Assembly: GCF_019049285.1 (NCBI RefSeq)
Contig: NZ_JAGMUL010000028.1
Coordinates: 163,664 to 227,663 of the forward strand
DNA: 64,000 nucleotides
Direction: 5' to 3'
Source: Streptomyces sp. AC550_RSS872
GTDB taxonomy: Bacteria > Actinomycetota > Actinomycetes > Streptomycetales > Streptomycetaceae
The notes beneath the pieces were generated by a model that ran no database searches, was not told the origin of the DNA, and saw nothing but the letters and a program-made list of their open reading frames with translations. Both the position numbers and the translations under genes were made by a program. Below are positions 43,558 through 52,263 of the stretch, in pieces (the stretch's first letter is position 1; each line of letters opens with the position of its first letter).

Positions 43558-44133
43558 ATGAGCAGCGCACCCAACGCCCCGTTCTCGACAACTTCCCTCA
43601 CCACGGACGGCGCCGCCTGGCTCGCCTCCGCAGAACCGTATCCGCGCAGCGCCCGGGCCTTCTGGGACGAGCGGCCGACGGCCCCCGTGGTGCTGGCCTG
43701 CGGTTCCGTCTTCGACGTCGTCAGCGCACCCGCGGTCTTCGGGCGCCGGATGGTCGACCAGCTGTGGGAGGAAGGGCCCGGGTCGGGGCCGGTGGCGACG
43801 TTCCGGGGGCGAATGCTGTTGTTCGCCGCACCCGGCACGGCCCAGCGGCTGCCGTCGCTGCTGCGGTGGGAGGAGTTGGGCCGTGCGGGTGACGTCCCGG
43901 CGCTGCTGTGTCACGGCACCGGAGACGCGGTGACCGTGCCGGCCCGGTCCGCCACCGACACCCCCTCCGGCGCCCGCTGGCTGGTCGCCCCGGACACGCG
44001 TAACCCCTGGCTGCCGGGGCCGGAGGTGCTGCTCTGGGCGGCCGTGCGGGCGGCTCGTGCGGCCGTTCGGATATCGATTTTTCCCCACCCCGATCAGGAT
44101 GCTAAGGTCTACGACGTCAGCAGGCGCCGCTAG
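43558..44133 (+). CDS. Small primase/polymerase-N-like protein ending inside tRNA-Lys
   Basis: A 191-aa protein resembling short Streptomyces proteins annotated as bifunctional DNA primase/polymerase (N-terminal). Visible features are the F-W-D-E-R-P-T-A-P-V-V-L-A segment (about 36-48), a G-S-V-F-D-V-V motif, and a late T-R-N-P-W-L-P-G-P-E segment. Metal-binding residues of an active primase are not obvious, so activity is doubtful. Its stop codon TAG (44131-44133) lies in the acceptor/D-arm junction of tRNA-Lys and the last 10 bp overlap that tRNA, so the final residues are dictated by tRNA sequence. The protein may be 3'-truncated. Confidence 0.6.
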   Translation: MSSAPNAPFSTTSLTTDGAAWLASAEPYPRSARAFWDERPTAPVVLACGSVFDVVSAPAVFGRRMVDQLWEEGPGSGPVATFRGRMLLFAAPGTAQRLPSLLRWEELGRAGDVPALLCHGTGDAVTVPARSATDTPSGARWLVAPDTRNPWLPGPEVLLWAAVRAARAAVRISIFPHPDQDAKVYDVSRRR

Positions 44134-44197
44134 CTCAGTTGGTTAGAGCAGCTGACTCTTAATCAGCGGGTCCGGGGTTCGAGTCCCTGGCGGCGCA
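44124..44197 (+). tRNA. tRNA-Lys (CTT), copy 1
   Basis: Acceptor stem GCGCCGC with GCGGCGC, anticodon loop CTCTTAA (anticodon CTT), T arm with GGTTCGAGTCC. Identical to the tRNA at 58333-58406. CCA not encoded. Confidence 0.98.
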
Positions 44198-44205
44198 CAG
44201 ACAGT

Positions 44206-44235
44206 GAAAGCTCCTCGCGACTGCGGGGGGCTTTC
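44206..44235 (+). terminator. Hairpin after tRNA-Lys copy 1
   Basis: GAAAGCTCC (44206-44214) pairs with GGGGCTTTC (44227-44235) with one G-T pair and a 12-nt loop. Confidence 0.7.
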
Positions 44236-44397
44236 GCATTTAAGGAGCCCCCCCCCAGCCCCACAGGGTGAAAGCCTCCCAAGAAGCGACCGGCCTTTTC
44301 GTATTTGCCCTCCCGGCGCACAAGCGGCCCGCGAGGCGTACCGCTGCCACCCGGCGTACATCTGTCCCGGTACGCGACCCTCCGCCCGGCGCACGCG

Positions 44398-45798
44398 CTA
44401 CCCGATCGCGGTGATCCTCACGGTCCACGCCCCCGAGACCGTCCGCCCCTCCACCTCCACCCGCACGCCCTCCTCCGGCACCGTGAAGCTCTCGCCGAGA
44501 CCGACCGGCGCGTCCGCGAGCGGTGGGTACACGGACTCCTCCCAGCAGGCCTCGCTGCGCGGATGGGCGTCGATCACCTCGACCGGCCCGCCCCCGGACT
44601 CGGTCTGACTGCGCACCCGGTACACCAGCACCCCCGGCCGGCAGGCCTGCATGTCGTTGCCCACCGGGCCACGCACCTCGAAGGCCAGGGCGCTCTCCGG
44701 CCCGGTGGGGACGACGGCCAGCTTGATGCCGTTGCCCAGCCCGAAGCCGGGCACCCCGCCGTGCGCCCCGGCCGGGCCGTACGCCCCGAGCCCGCCCTGC
44801 ACGGCGAACGCGTCGGGGGCCCCGGGCGAGCCGTCCGCTCCGAACGTGCCGGGCGACCCGGCCGCGCCCGTCCGCACCGGGATCCCCGGCGCCGCCGACA
44901 GCGGTTCCAGCGTCAGCCGCACGGGCCCGCCCCCCTGCACGCACACCACCTGCCGCGGCTCCAGCCACCCCAGCTTCCACTTGTGCCAGCCGAACAGATC
45001 CGGCGCCATCCCGAACTGGCTGCCCATCAGGTCCCAGTCGCCGACATAGGTGTCCCAGTCACCCTTGCCGTCGACCGGGCGGTGGTACAGGTCGGGCAGA
45101 TCGAAGACATGGCCGGTCTCGTGGGCGAGGACCAGCCGGTCCGGCGGATGGTTCTCGAAGACCGTGACGACGCGCCGGATGTCGGTGTCGTCGGCCCGCA
45201 GCGGAGCGTCCAGGTTGACGACCTTCGTCGCGTCCGAGTCGACGCCGGGCGCGTCCGGGTCGGCGACGAGGTACACGACGTCGTAGCGGGAGAAGTCGAC
45301 CTCGGGGTCCGCCGCGGCGAGCGCGTCCCGCAGATAGGCGGACCGGTCGGCGACCCGCCAGTCACGCTGTATGGCGTACGCCGTGGACGGCCTCGGCATG
45401 CGGATCCAGTGCCGGAGCGGATGCGGGCGCAGGGTGAACCTGCCGTAGGAGGCACGTTCGAAGAAGCGGGTGGTGGCCGGGAAGTGGTCGGTCGTCAGTT
45501 CGGCGGGTGTCGTCTGCGGGGCCGAGTCCGGGAAGGACAGGAACACCATGACCGCGTCGAGTTCCCGGGTCGGGCGCGGATAGGCGGCGTTCCAGGTGTC
45601 CAGGCCCTCGGAGTGGTGGGCCGCGGTCCGTTTGAGGGCGCAAGGCGCGGTGTCGAACGGTTCGGCGACCGAGGGTCCGGCGGCCAGGGAGGTCGCCACG
45701 AGCGCCGACATCGTGGTGAACACGGCGGCGGTGCTGCGCAGTCGGTGCCGGTCCCGCAGCAGGCCCGTCCCACGGAGCGGGGGGAGCTGACGCGGCAC
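44398..45798 (-). CDS. Secreted M6-type metalloprotease
   Basis: A 466-aa secreted zinc protease. A long basic n-region and hydrophobic core give a signal peptide (about 1-45, A-A-G-P-S-V-A-E). The zinc motif is H-E-T-G-H at 226-230, followed by the late D-L-M-G-S motif typical of the M6 (immune inhibitor A-like) domain. An odd Gly/Ala/Pro-rich stretch (about 320-365, G-x-x-G repeats resembling collagen) interrupts the C-terminal half before a final beta-rich domain. The GTG has GGAGG upstream. Divergent from cdgA. Confidence 0.83.
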   Translation of the reverse strand: MPRQLPPLRGTGLLRDRHRLRSTAAVFTTMSALVATSLAAGPSVAEPFDTAPCALKRTAAHHSEGLDTWNAAYPRPTRELDAVMVFLSFPDSAPQTTPAELTTDHFPATTRFFERASYGRFTLRPHPLRHWIRMPRPSTAYAIQRDWRVADRSAYLRDALAAADPEVDFSRYDVVYLVADPDAPGVDSDATKVVNLDAPLRADDTDIRRVVTVFENHPPDRLVLAHETGHVFDLPDLYHRPVDGKGDWDTYVGDWDLMGSQFGMAPDLFGWHKWKLGWLEPRQVVCVQGGGPVRLTLEPLSAAPGIPVRTGAAGSPGTFGADGSPGAPDAFAVQGGLGAYGPAGAHGGVPGFGLGNGIKLAVVPTGPESALAFEVRGPVGNDMQACRPGVLVYRVRSQTESGGGPVEVIDAHPRSEACWEESVYPPLADAPVGLGESFTVPEEGVRVEVEGRTVSGAWTVRITAIG

Positions 45799-46185
45799 GG
45801 GGACCTCCGGAGCGGTTCGCGGGACACCGCATCCACCCTGTGTCGGATTGTCGTACTACGTCCTGTTCAGCTGCACCGGACGGGTGAGAGGACCGAGGGG
45901 TCGTCAGAACCGACACCCCCGAATCGCTCACGGAACGTCACAACTGGTCGGGGGTTCGAAGAAGCTGTCCAGGTGCGGGCAGAAACGATCTGTCAGAAGA
46001 GCGCGTCGCGCGGGAACACTGAACAGTAGGTGGAAGGCCTCCGGGCCAGCCTCTATGATCGGCACACTTTCCTGACACTTTCCTGCACGGACACGGCCCG
46101 GCGGCCGCAGGGGGCACCCCCGTCCAACCGGCCGGCCATTCCGGTGAGACCCATCCGAAGATCGAGTGCACTGCGGGAGCGAGCG
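45799..46185. promoter_or_regulatory. Divergent protease-cdgA region with candidate BldD core and tandem 11-mer
   Basis: 387 bp. ACCCTGTGT at 45835-45843 fits the core of the BldD box (ACnCwGnGT). A TATGAT -10-like hexamer at 46054-46059 is followed by two perfect 11-bp tandem copies of ACACTTTCCTG (46064-46085), overlapping the expected transcription start. S. coelicolor cdgA is a known BldD target; the site itself is inferred. Confidence 0.45.
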
Positions 46186-48042
46186 GTGAGCGGAACGTCC
46201 GAAGGGCCGACGCCCGCGGCAGGCCTCATCGGGGCAGCCGTCACAGAGAGTAACGCACAGCCATCACTTGGTACCGGAGCGCCGCCCCGTGTCGCCACCG
46301 GGCTGTCACCCCGTTCCTCGCCCTGTTCCTCCGCGTTCGCCGCCGCGCCCCTGGCGATGGCCGTGGTCGACCGCGAGGGCCTGGTGACTCACGCCAACGC
46401 CTCCTTCGCCGATCTGCTGGGCACGGCCCCCGGCGAACTGGCCGGATCCATCGCCGCGGATCTGGTGGACCTCGCCTCCGACGCCCGCGCCTGGCACGCG
46501 TACCGCGAGGTCCTGCGCGGCCGGCAGGCCCAACTGCGCTGCACACGACGTCTGAAACACTCGGACGGACACTCCCTGTGGGTCCAGGTCACGGTCGCAC
46601 CGCTGCCCGCCGAGGAGCCCGGCGGCGTCCTGCTGTCCGTCGCCGACATCAGCGACCACCGTGAACTCCAGGACCGGCTGCGGCACTTGGAGATGCACGA
46701 TCCGGTGACCCGGCTGCCCAACCGCACCCTGTTCTTCGAGCGTCTGTCGGCCGCGCTGGAGGTGGAGTCGTACGACGAGAGCGGCACCACCGGCCGAATC
46801 GGCCTGTGCTACCTGGACCTTGACGGCTTCATGGCGATCAACGACACCCTCGGCCATCGCATCGGCGACAAACTGCTGGCCGCCGTGGGCGAACGGCTCA
46901 CGCACTGCGCCGAGGAGGCCGGCCAGACCCGGTCGATCCCGCCGCTGGTGGCCCGGCTCGGCGGGGACGAGTTCGCCCTGCTCGTCGAGGACTCCACCGG
47001 TACCGAGCAACTCGCCGACCTCGCCGAGTCGGTGCTCGCCTCCCTGCGGGCCCCCTTCGACCTGGGCGGCCGGCGCCTGTCGGTGTCGGCCTCGATCGGC
47101 GTCGTGGAACGCCAGGCCGCCGGCACCACCGCCACCGCCCTGATGGCGGCCGCCGACACCACGCTGTACTGGGCGAAGGCCGACGGCAAGGACCGCTGGA
47201 CACTCTTCGACCCCGAGCGCAACGCCCACCTCATGACCCGCCAGGCCCTCGCCTCCACGCTCCGCCCCGCCATCGAGCGCGGTGAGTTCGCCCTGGAGTA
47301 CCAGCCGTTGGTCAGCATGGAGGACGGCCGGCTGCGCGGGGTCGAGGCACTTGTCCGCTGGAATCATCCTCAGTTCGGCGTACTGGCGCCGAATCGGTTC
47401 ATCGGACTGGCCGAGGAGGACGGTTCGATCGTGCCGCTCGGCCGCTGGATCCTGGCGACCGCCTGCCACCAGGCACAGGCCTGGCAGCTGGCCCACCCCG
47501 ACGAGCCGCCGATCTTCGTCAGCGTGAACGTCGCCGTCCGTCAGGTCTGGGACTCCGACCTGGTGGCGGACGTGGCCCGGATCCTCGACGAGACCGGACT
47601 CGCCCCGCATCTGCTCCAGTTGGAGCTGACCGAGTCCGCGGTGATGGGCTCGGCGGGACGGCCCATCCAGGACCTCCAGGCGCTCAGCGACATGGGCGTA
47701 CGCATCGCGATCGACGACTTCGGCACCGGCTACTCGAACCTCGCGTATCTGAGCCGGCTGCCGGTCTCGGTCCTGAAGCTGGACGGTTCCTTCGTACGGG
47801 GCTTTCAGTACGAGAGCGACAACAACGCGGCGGTCCCGCCGAATCCGGCCGACGAGGTCGTCGTCGAGGCGATGATCGATCTGGCTCATCGGCTGGGGCT
47901 GACGGTCACCGCGGAGTGCGTGGAGACGCTGGCGCAGGCCTCGCGGCTACGGCGGATCGGGTGCGACACCGGTCAGGGGTGGCTGTACTCGCGGCCGGTG
48001 TCGCCGGACCGCATCTCCGAGTTGCTGGGGGTGCGGGTCTGA
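46186..48042 (+). CDS. cdgA: CdgA, PAS-GGDEF-EAL cyclic-di-GMP enzyme
   Basis: A 618-aa protein without transmembrane helices. PAS/PAC domain (about 48-165) is followed by GGDEF (about 168-342) with intact R-L-G-G-D-E-F (259-263), and EAL (about 350-615) with V-E-A-L (387-389), and the D-D-F-G-T-G-Y motif. No RxxD inhibitory site is seen five residues before GGDEF. It may therefore both make and degrade c-di-GMP, the signal that controls BldD. The GTG at 46186 is preferred because GGGAG lies upstream and the longer frame is low-quality leader. Domain order and position match SCO2817. Confidence 0.9.
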   Translation: MSGTSEGPTPAAGLIGAAVTESNAQPSLGTGAPPRVATGLSPRSSPCSSAFAAAPLAMAVVDREGLVTHANASFADLLGTAPGELAGSIAADLVDLASDARAWHAYREVLRGRQAQLRCTRRLKHSDGHSLWVQVTVAPLPAEEPGGVLLSVADISDHRELQDRLRHLEMHDPVTRLPNRTLFFERLSAALEVESYDESGTTGRIGLCYLDLDGFMAINDTLGHRIGDKLLAAVGERLTHCAEEAGQTRSIPPLVARLGGDEFALLVEDSTGTEQLADLAESVLASLRAPFDLGGRRLSVSASIGVVERQAAGTTATALMAAADTTLYWAKADGKDRWTLFDPERNAHLMTRQALASTLRPAIERGEFALEYQPLVSMEDGRLRGVEALVRWNHPQFGVLAPNRFIGLAEEDGSIVPLGRWILATACHQAQAWQLAHPDEPPIFVSVNVAVRQVWDSDLVADVARILDETGLAPHLLQLELTESAVMGSAGRPIQDLQALSDMGVRIAIDDFGTGYSNLAYLSRLPVSVLKLDGSFVRGFQYESDNNAAVPPNPADEVVVEAMIDLAHRLGLTVTAECVETLAQASRLRRIGCDTGQGWLYSRPVSPDRISELLGVRV

Positions 48043-48072
48043 CGAGCAGAGGCGCGTCGGGGGGCGGGGCGG

Positions 48073-49161
48073 TCAGGTGGTCGGCAAGTCGTAGGCGTCC
48101 GCGATGAGTTCGTACGAACGCAGGCGTACGTCCATGCCGGGGGCGTTACTCGTGATCATCAACTCGTCGGCGCCGGTGCGCTTGTGGAGGTCGTCGAGGC
48201 CTGCGCGGACCTCGTCCGGGGTGCCGTGGACGACGTTGGCGTTCCAGGAGTCCGCGAACTCGCGCTCCAGCGGGGTGAATTCGTAGGCCTCTGCTTCCTC
48301 GGGGCTGGGGATGAGCCCGGGGCGGCCGGTGCGCAGGCGGATCATGCTGAGGGCGGCGGCCCTGACCTGGCGGCGGGCTTCCTTCTCGTCATCGGCGGCC
48401 AGGGCCGAGACGCCGATGAGGGCGTACGGCTCGGCGAGGACGGCGGACGGCTGGAAGGACTCGCGGTACAGGTCCAGGGCCGGAATGGTGTTCCGGGCCG
48501 AGAAGTGGTGCGCGAAGGCGAAGGGCAGGCCGAGGGCCGCGGCGAGGCGGGCGCTGAAGCCGGAGGAGCCGAGCAGCCAGATCGGGGGCCGGTGCGGGGA
48601 CTGGACGCCGCCGGGGGACGTCGCCTGCACGGGGCCGGGGACGGCGTGGATACGGCGGTAGGGGTGGCCGTCGGGGAAGTCGTCGTCGAGGAAGCGGGTG
48701 AGTTCGGCGAGCTGTTCGGGGAAGTCGTCGGCGCCCTCGTTGAGGTGGTCCGTGCGGCGGAGGGCAGCCGCTGTGGCGCCGTCCGTGCCGGGGGCGCGGC
48801 CGAGGCCGAGGTCGATGCGGCCGGGGGCCATGGCTTCCAGGGTGCCGAACTGTTCGGCGATGACGAGGGGGGCGTGGTTGGGGAGCATCACGCCGCCTGA
48901 GCCGAGGCGGATGCGGGTGGTGTGGGCGGCGATGTGGGCGAGGATCACGGCGGGGGACGAGGAGGCTACGCCGGGCATGGAGTGGTGTTCGGCCACCCAG
49001 TAGCGGTGGAAGCCGCGGGTCTCTGCGAGGCGGGCGAGGTCGACGCTGGTGCGGAGGGCGTCGGTGGCGGTGTGGCCGGAGCTGACCGTGACCAGGTCGA
49101 GTACGGAGAGGGGGGCCGGGGCGGTGCCTTGTGGGGTGGCCCGGATCTCTGCTGCCGGCAC
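48073..49161 (-). CDS. LLM-class flavin-dependent oxidoreductase (luciferase-like)
   Basis: A 362-aa bacterial-luciferase-like TIM-barrel protein of the MsnO8-type subgroup. Motifs: S-V-L-D-L-V-T at the first strand, R-Y-W-V-A-E-H-H (about 53-60), [10 protein letters not shown] (about 89-98), [13 protein letters not shown]. It likely uses FMNH2 with an unknown small substrate. AGGAGG precedes the GTG. Convergent with cdgA, 30 bp apart. Confidence 0.88.
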   Translation of the reverse strand: MPAAEIRATPQGTAPAPLSVLDLVTVSSGHTATDALRTSVDLARLAETRGFHRYWVAEHHSMPGVASSSPAVILAHIAAHTTRIRLGSGGVMLPNHAPLVIAEQFGTLEAMAPGRIDLGLGRAPGTDGATAAALRRTDHLNEGADDFPEQLAELTRFLDDDFPDGHPYRRIHAVPGPVQATSPGGVQSPHRPPIWLLGSSGFSARLAAALGLPFAFAHHFSARNTIPALDLYRESFQPSAVLAEPYALIGVSALAADDEKEARRQVRAAALSMIRLRTGRPGLIPSPEEAEAYEFTPLEREFADSWNANVVHGTPDEVRAGLDDLHKRTGADELMITSNAPGMDVRLRSYELIADAYDLPTT

Positions 49162-49266
49162 TTGTGCCTCCTGCGGTTGCCGTGTGGTGTGCGTTCGGCG
49201 TTAACAGGAGGGGGGCTCCGGTTTATTCCCTCGCCCCCGCCGCCCCTGCCCGTCCCATCCCTTGAA

Positions 49267-49362
49267 GGGGCTCCGCCCCTTCGACCCCGCCAAGGGGCTA
49301 CCGCCCCCTGGACCCCCGCTTCGGCCCGAAGGGCCTCGTCCTCAAACGCCGGACGGGCTGAA
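49267..49362. repeat. Streptomyces dispersed repeat
   Basis: Starts with the hairpin GGGGCTCCGCCCC, continues through GACCCCCGCTTCGGCCCGAA and ends with CTCAAACGCCGGACGGGCTG. It is the same family as 17402-17503 (opposite orientation) and 19546-19612. The segment after it (49372-49390) resembles the repeat downstream of glmS. Confidence 0.8.
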
Positions 49363-49459
49363 AATGCGAAAGGAGCGCGGGGAACTGCGGCGCGGGCATT
49401 TCGGGTCCAGCCTCCTGGCCGACCGAGACGGGTGGGCGGGTGGGCAGAGGTCGGGGGCG

Positions 49460-50191
49460 TCAGACCTGCACGATCGGTTCCCTTGTGAACAGGGAGCCCA
49501 GTTCCGGGGCGTTCACGCGGCGGTCTGTGAGGCGGAGGGCTTCCCAGACGGTGACCTGGTTGGCGGTGAGGACCGGTTTGGAGAGGAGGTGTTCCAGGGC
49601 GGGGAGGTGGGAGGCGGTGTGCAGGGCGGTGTCGGGGAGGAGGACGGCTTCGGCGTCGGGGTGGTCCGCCTCCCGGGCCAGGGTGAACAGTTCCTTTTCG
49701 CCCCAGGTACCGACCTCCGTCGCCGTGATGATGCCGGAGCCTCGGACCGAGACCACCTCCGTGCCGGCCGCCCGGAGGAAATCGGCGAAGAGCCCCGCCA
49801 CGTCGTCCGGGTACGTCGCACCGATCGCCACCCGTCGCACCCCGAGTTCCTGGACCGCGTGCGCGAAGGCGAAGGACGTCGACGACGCCGGCATGCCCGC
49901 TGCGACGGCGAGGCTGCGCACCTGCTCGTGGGCGCCCTCCCAGCCGTAGACGAAGCTGCCGCTCGTGCAGGCCCACACCACCGCCTCGGCGCCGGTCAGC
50001 CGGAGCGCCTCCACGCCCGCCGCGAGCCGCTCCGCCGAACCCATCCGCAGCAGTGCGTCCACCCGGTGCGCGTCCTCGCCGATGTCGGTGTGCACCAGGT
50101 CGAGCCGGATGTCGCTGGCGAGCAGCTGTTCGATGCGCGGGTAGTCGTCCTCGGCGGAGTGGCCCGGGTAGAGAAATCCGAGTGCGGTCAT
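49460..50191 (-). CDS. Asp/Glu-racemase-superfamily protein (maleate isomerase/arylmalonate decarboxylase-like), one catalytic Cys
   Basis: A 243-aa protein of the maleate cis-trans isomerase/arylmalonate decarboxylase group. The first active-site cysteine is in W-A-C-T-S-G-S-F (about residue 75). The position of the second cysteine reads L-P-D-T-A-L, so it is absent. Such one-Cys forms resemble decarboxylases or EutA-like proteins rather than isomerases, so the reaction is open. It stands head-to-tail with a paralogue that keeps both cysteines (50237-51055), 45 bp apart; they are probably co-transcribed. Confidence 0.78.
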   Translation of the reverse strand: MTALGFLYPGHSAEDDYPRIEQLLASDIRLDLVHTDIGEDAHRVDALLRMGSAERLAAGVEALRLTGAEAVVWACTSGSFVYGWEGAHEQVRSLAVAAGMPASSTSFAFAHAVQELGVRRVAIGATYPDDVAGLFADFLRAAGTEVVSVRGSGIITATEVGTWGEKELFTLAREADHPDAEAVLLPDTALHTASHLPALEHLLSKPVLTANQVTVWEALRLTDRRVNAPELGSLFTREPIVQV

Positions 50192-50236
50192 GTCAGCCCT
50201 TCTGCTGCTCGCTGCTTGCCCTTACTGCCTGGGCTC

Positions 50237-51055
50237 CTACTGCTGTTCCTGTTCAGGTACATCCGGTACATCCGGAAGTGCCGTACCGCCACGCGCCGCC
50301 GGGTCGATCCGTGCCGCCGGATCGATCAGCGCCTGGTACGGCCCCACGGCGCGAGTACCCAGCCGACGCAGCGCAGCCCACATCGTCACCTGGTTGGCCG
50401 AGAGCACCGGTATGCGCAGTTCCGCCTCCAGCTGGGGGATCACGTCGTAGGTGGGGAGGTTGGTGCAGCTGATGAAGAGGGCGTCGGCGGGGCGGCGTAC
50501 GGCCTGGCGGGCCATGTCGGCCACATCGCGGTACGGCACCTTCCAGATGTGCCGGGTCAGCCCCATGAAGGCACACCCGGTGACCACGGTCCCCGCCTCC
50601 GCGACGTACTCCTCCAGCGCCCGCGTCACGGACACGGTGTACGGGGTCACCAGCGCCACCCGTCGTACGCCGAGCTCGGTCAGCGCCTCCAGCAGCGCGC
50701 CGGACGTGGTGACCGACGGCACCGCGCCCGACCTGGTCATCGCCTCGCACATCGCCCGCTCGCCCGCGATGCCGCCGACGAAGCTGCCGGAGGTACAGGC
50801 GTAGGCGACGACCTCGGGGGCGATGGCGGTCAGGGTGCGGACGCCGTCGCTCAGCGTCTCGTGCTCGCTGACGATGCGGGCCAGGTCGAGGCTGACCTCG
50901 ACCGGCACGAAGGGCGTTCGGGTCAGGTGCAGCGAGACCTCGTCCGGCACCCAGCGCCAGAGCTCCCGGTCCAGCGCGAAGTCGAAGGGGGCGACCACTC
51001 CGACCCCACGCTGGGGCCGAGGTCCGCCGAGGAAGGAGATGTCCAGGCTGCTCAT
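50237..51055 (-). CDS. Maleate isomerase-like enzyme with both catalytic cysteines
   Basis: A 272-aa maleate cis-trans isomerase-like protein. Both cysteines are present: A-C-T-S-G-S-F (about residue 85) and I-S-C-T-N-L-P-T-Y (about residue 192), which supports racemase/isomerase chemistry on a dicarboxylate-like substrate. The last 35 residues are low-complexity (I-D-P-A-A-R duplications; Asp/Val/Pro/Gln tail). The ATG at 51055 (M-S-S-L-D) is chosen over GTG 51073; neither has a strong SD. First gene of a reverse-strand pair, divergent from the hydroxyacid dehydrogenase. Confidence 0.8.
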   Translation of the reverse strand: MSSLDISFLGGPRPQRGVGVVAPFDFALDRELWRWVPDEVSLHLTRTPFVPVEVSLDLARIVSEHETLSDGVRTLTAIAPEVVAYACTSGSFVGGIAGERAMCEAMTRSGAVPSVTTSGALLEALTELGVRRVALVTPYTVSVTRALEEYVAEAGTVVTGCAFMGLTRHIWKVPYRDVADMARQAVRRPADALFISCTNLPTYDVIPQLEAELRIPVLSANQVTMWAALRRLGTRAVGPYQALIDPAARIDPAARGGTALPDVPDVPEQEQQ

Positions 51056-51253
51056 GGCAGGCACCGCCCTCACTACGAGATACGGGTGAGCAACGGACCG
51101 TACGTTCGCCCGTGTTGACGAAGGTAGGTTCGGGTGCGAGCGTGGTCAAACCTCGCATGTCAGACGGCCTTCCCTTCCAGTAGAACGCCGGGGAACGGCC
51201 CTCGCACACCCCGGCCGACACCCGCCCCCGCCGACCCCGGAGAGACGCCCCGC

Positions 51254-52234
51254 ATGACCGCACCCACCCCCAATCCGCCCGCCTCCGACGCCCCGCCCAC
51301 GCTTCTCGTCCTCGACGCCGATCCCCTCCCCCGTCTCGGCCGCCTCACCGGTCGCGCCCGTGTCGTGCACGCGGACGAGACGACGCTGGCCGAGCGGTTG
51401 CCGTCCGCCGATGTGCTCCTGGTCTGGGACTTCGCCTCGCACGCCGTACGGCAAGCCTGGCCCGGTGCGGGTCCGCGGCCGCGCTGGGTGCACACGGCGA
51501 GTGCGGGCGTGGACCATCTGATGTGCCCGGAGCTCACCGAGTCCGACACCGTGGTCACCAACGCCCGCGGGATCTTCGACCAGCCGATCGCCGAGTACGT
51601 CGCGGCGCTGGTGCTGGCGATGGCGAAGGACCTGCCGAGGACGCTGGAGCTACAGGGCGCCCGGGAGTGGCGGCACCGTGAGGGGCAGCGGGTCGGCGGC
51701 TCGCGTGCGTGTGTGGTGGGGTCCGGGCCCATCGGGCGGGCGATCGTCCGCACGCTCAAGGCGCTGGACGTCACCACCGCCCTGGTCGGCCGGGCCCCGC
51801 GGACCGGCATCCACGGTCCCGAGGACCTCGACCGGCTGATCGCCCGCGCCGACTGGGTGATCGCGGCCGCACCGCTCACCGAGCAGACGTACGGCATGTT
51901 CGACGCCCGGCGCTTCGGGGTGATGCAGCCGTCCGCCCGGTTCATCAACGTCGGGCGCGGGCAGCTGGTCGTCGAGGACGCGCTGGCCCAGGCCCTGGCC
52001 AAGCGGTGGATCGCGGGGGCGGCACTGGACGTCTTCGAGCATGAGCCGCTGACGCCGGAGAGTTCGTTGTGGGACGTGCCGAATCTGATCGTCTCGCCGC
52101 ACATGAGCGGGGACACGATCGGCTGGCGGGATGAACTCGGCCGTCAGTTCGTGGAGTTGTACGAGAGGTGGGCGGCGGGCAGGCCATTGCTGAACGTGGT
52201 CGACAAGCAGCGCGGGTACGTACCCGGACGTTGA
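51254..52234 (+). CDS. D-2-hydroxyacid dehydrogenase
   Basis: A 326-aa NAD(P)-dependent oxidoreductase. The Rossmann motif is V-V-G-S-G-P-I-G-R-A (about 154-163). The catalytic triad is visible as Arg in N-V-G-R-G-Q-L-V, Glu in D-V-F-E-H-E-P-L and His in S-P-H-M-S-G. It interconverts a 2-oxoacid and D-2-hydroxyacid. The ATG follows GGAGAG; the longer upstream frame has weak protein character. The amidase gene follows 29 bp later, so the two probably form a unit. Confidence 0.88.
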   Translation: MTAPTPNPPASDAPPTLLVLDADPLPRLGRLTGRARVVHADETTLAERLPSADVLLVWDFASHAVRQAWPGAGPRPRWVHTASAGVDHLMCPELTESDTVVTNARGIFDQPIAEYVAALVLAMAKDLPRTLELQGAREWRHREGQRVGGSRACVVGSGPIGRAIVRTLKALDVTTALVGRAPRTGIHGPEDLDRLIARADWVIAAAPLTEQTYGMFDARRFGVMQPSARFINVGRGQLVVEDALAQALAKRWIAGAALDVFEHEPLTPESSLWDVPNLIVSPHMSGDTIGWRDELGRQFVELYERWAAGRPLLNVVDKQRGYVPGR

Positions 52235-52263
52235 GGTCGATGTCTACGGCTGGAGGGCGACGC

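Noticed and set aside
44143..44394. Reverse-strand frame ending in P-G-T-R-T-P-D-P-L over tRNA-Lys
   Set aside because: Typical spurious protein made from antisense tRNA sequence.
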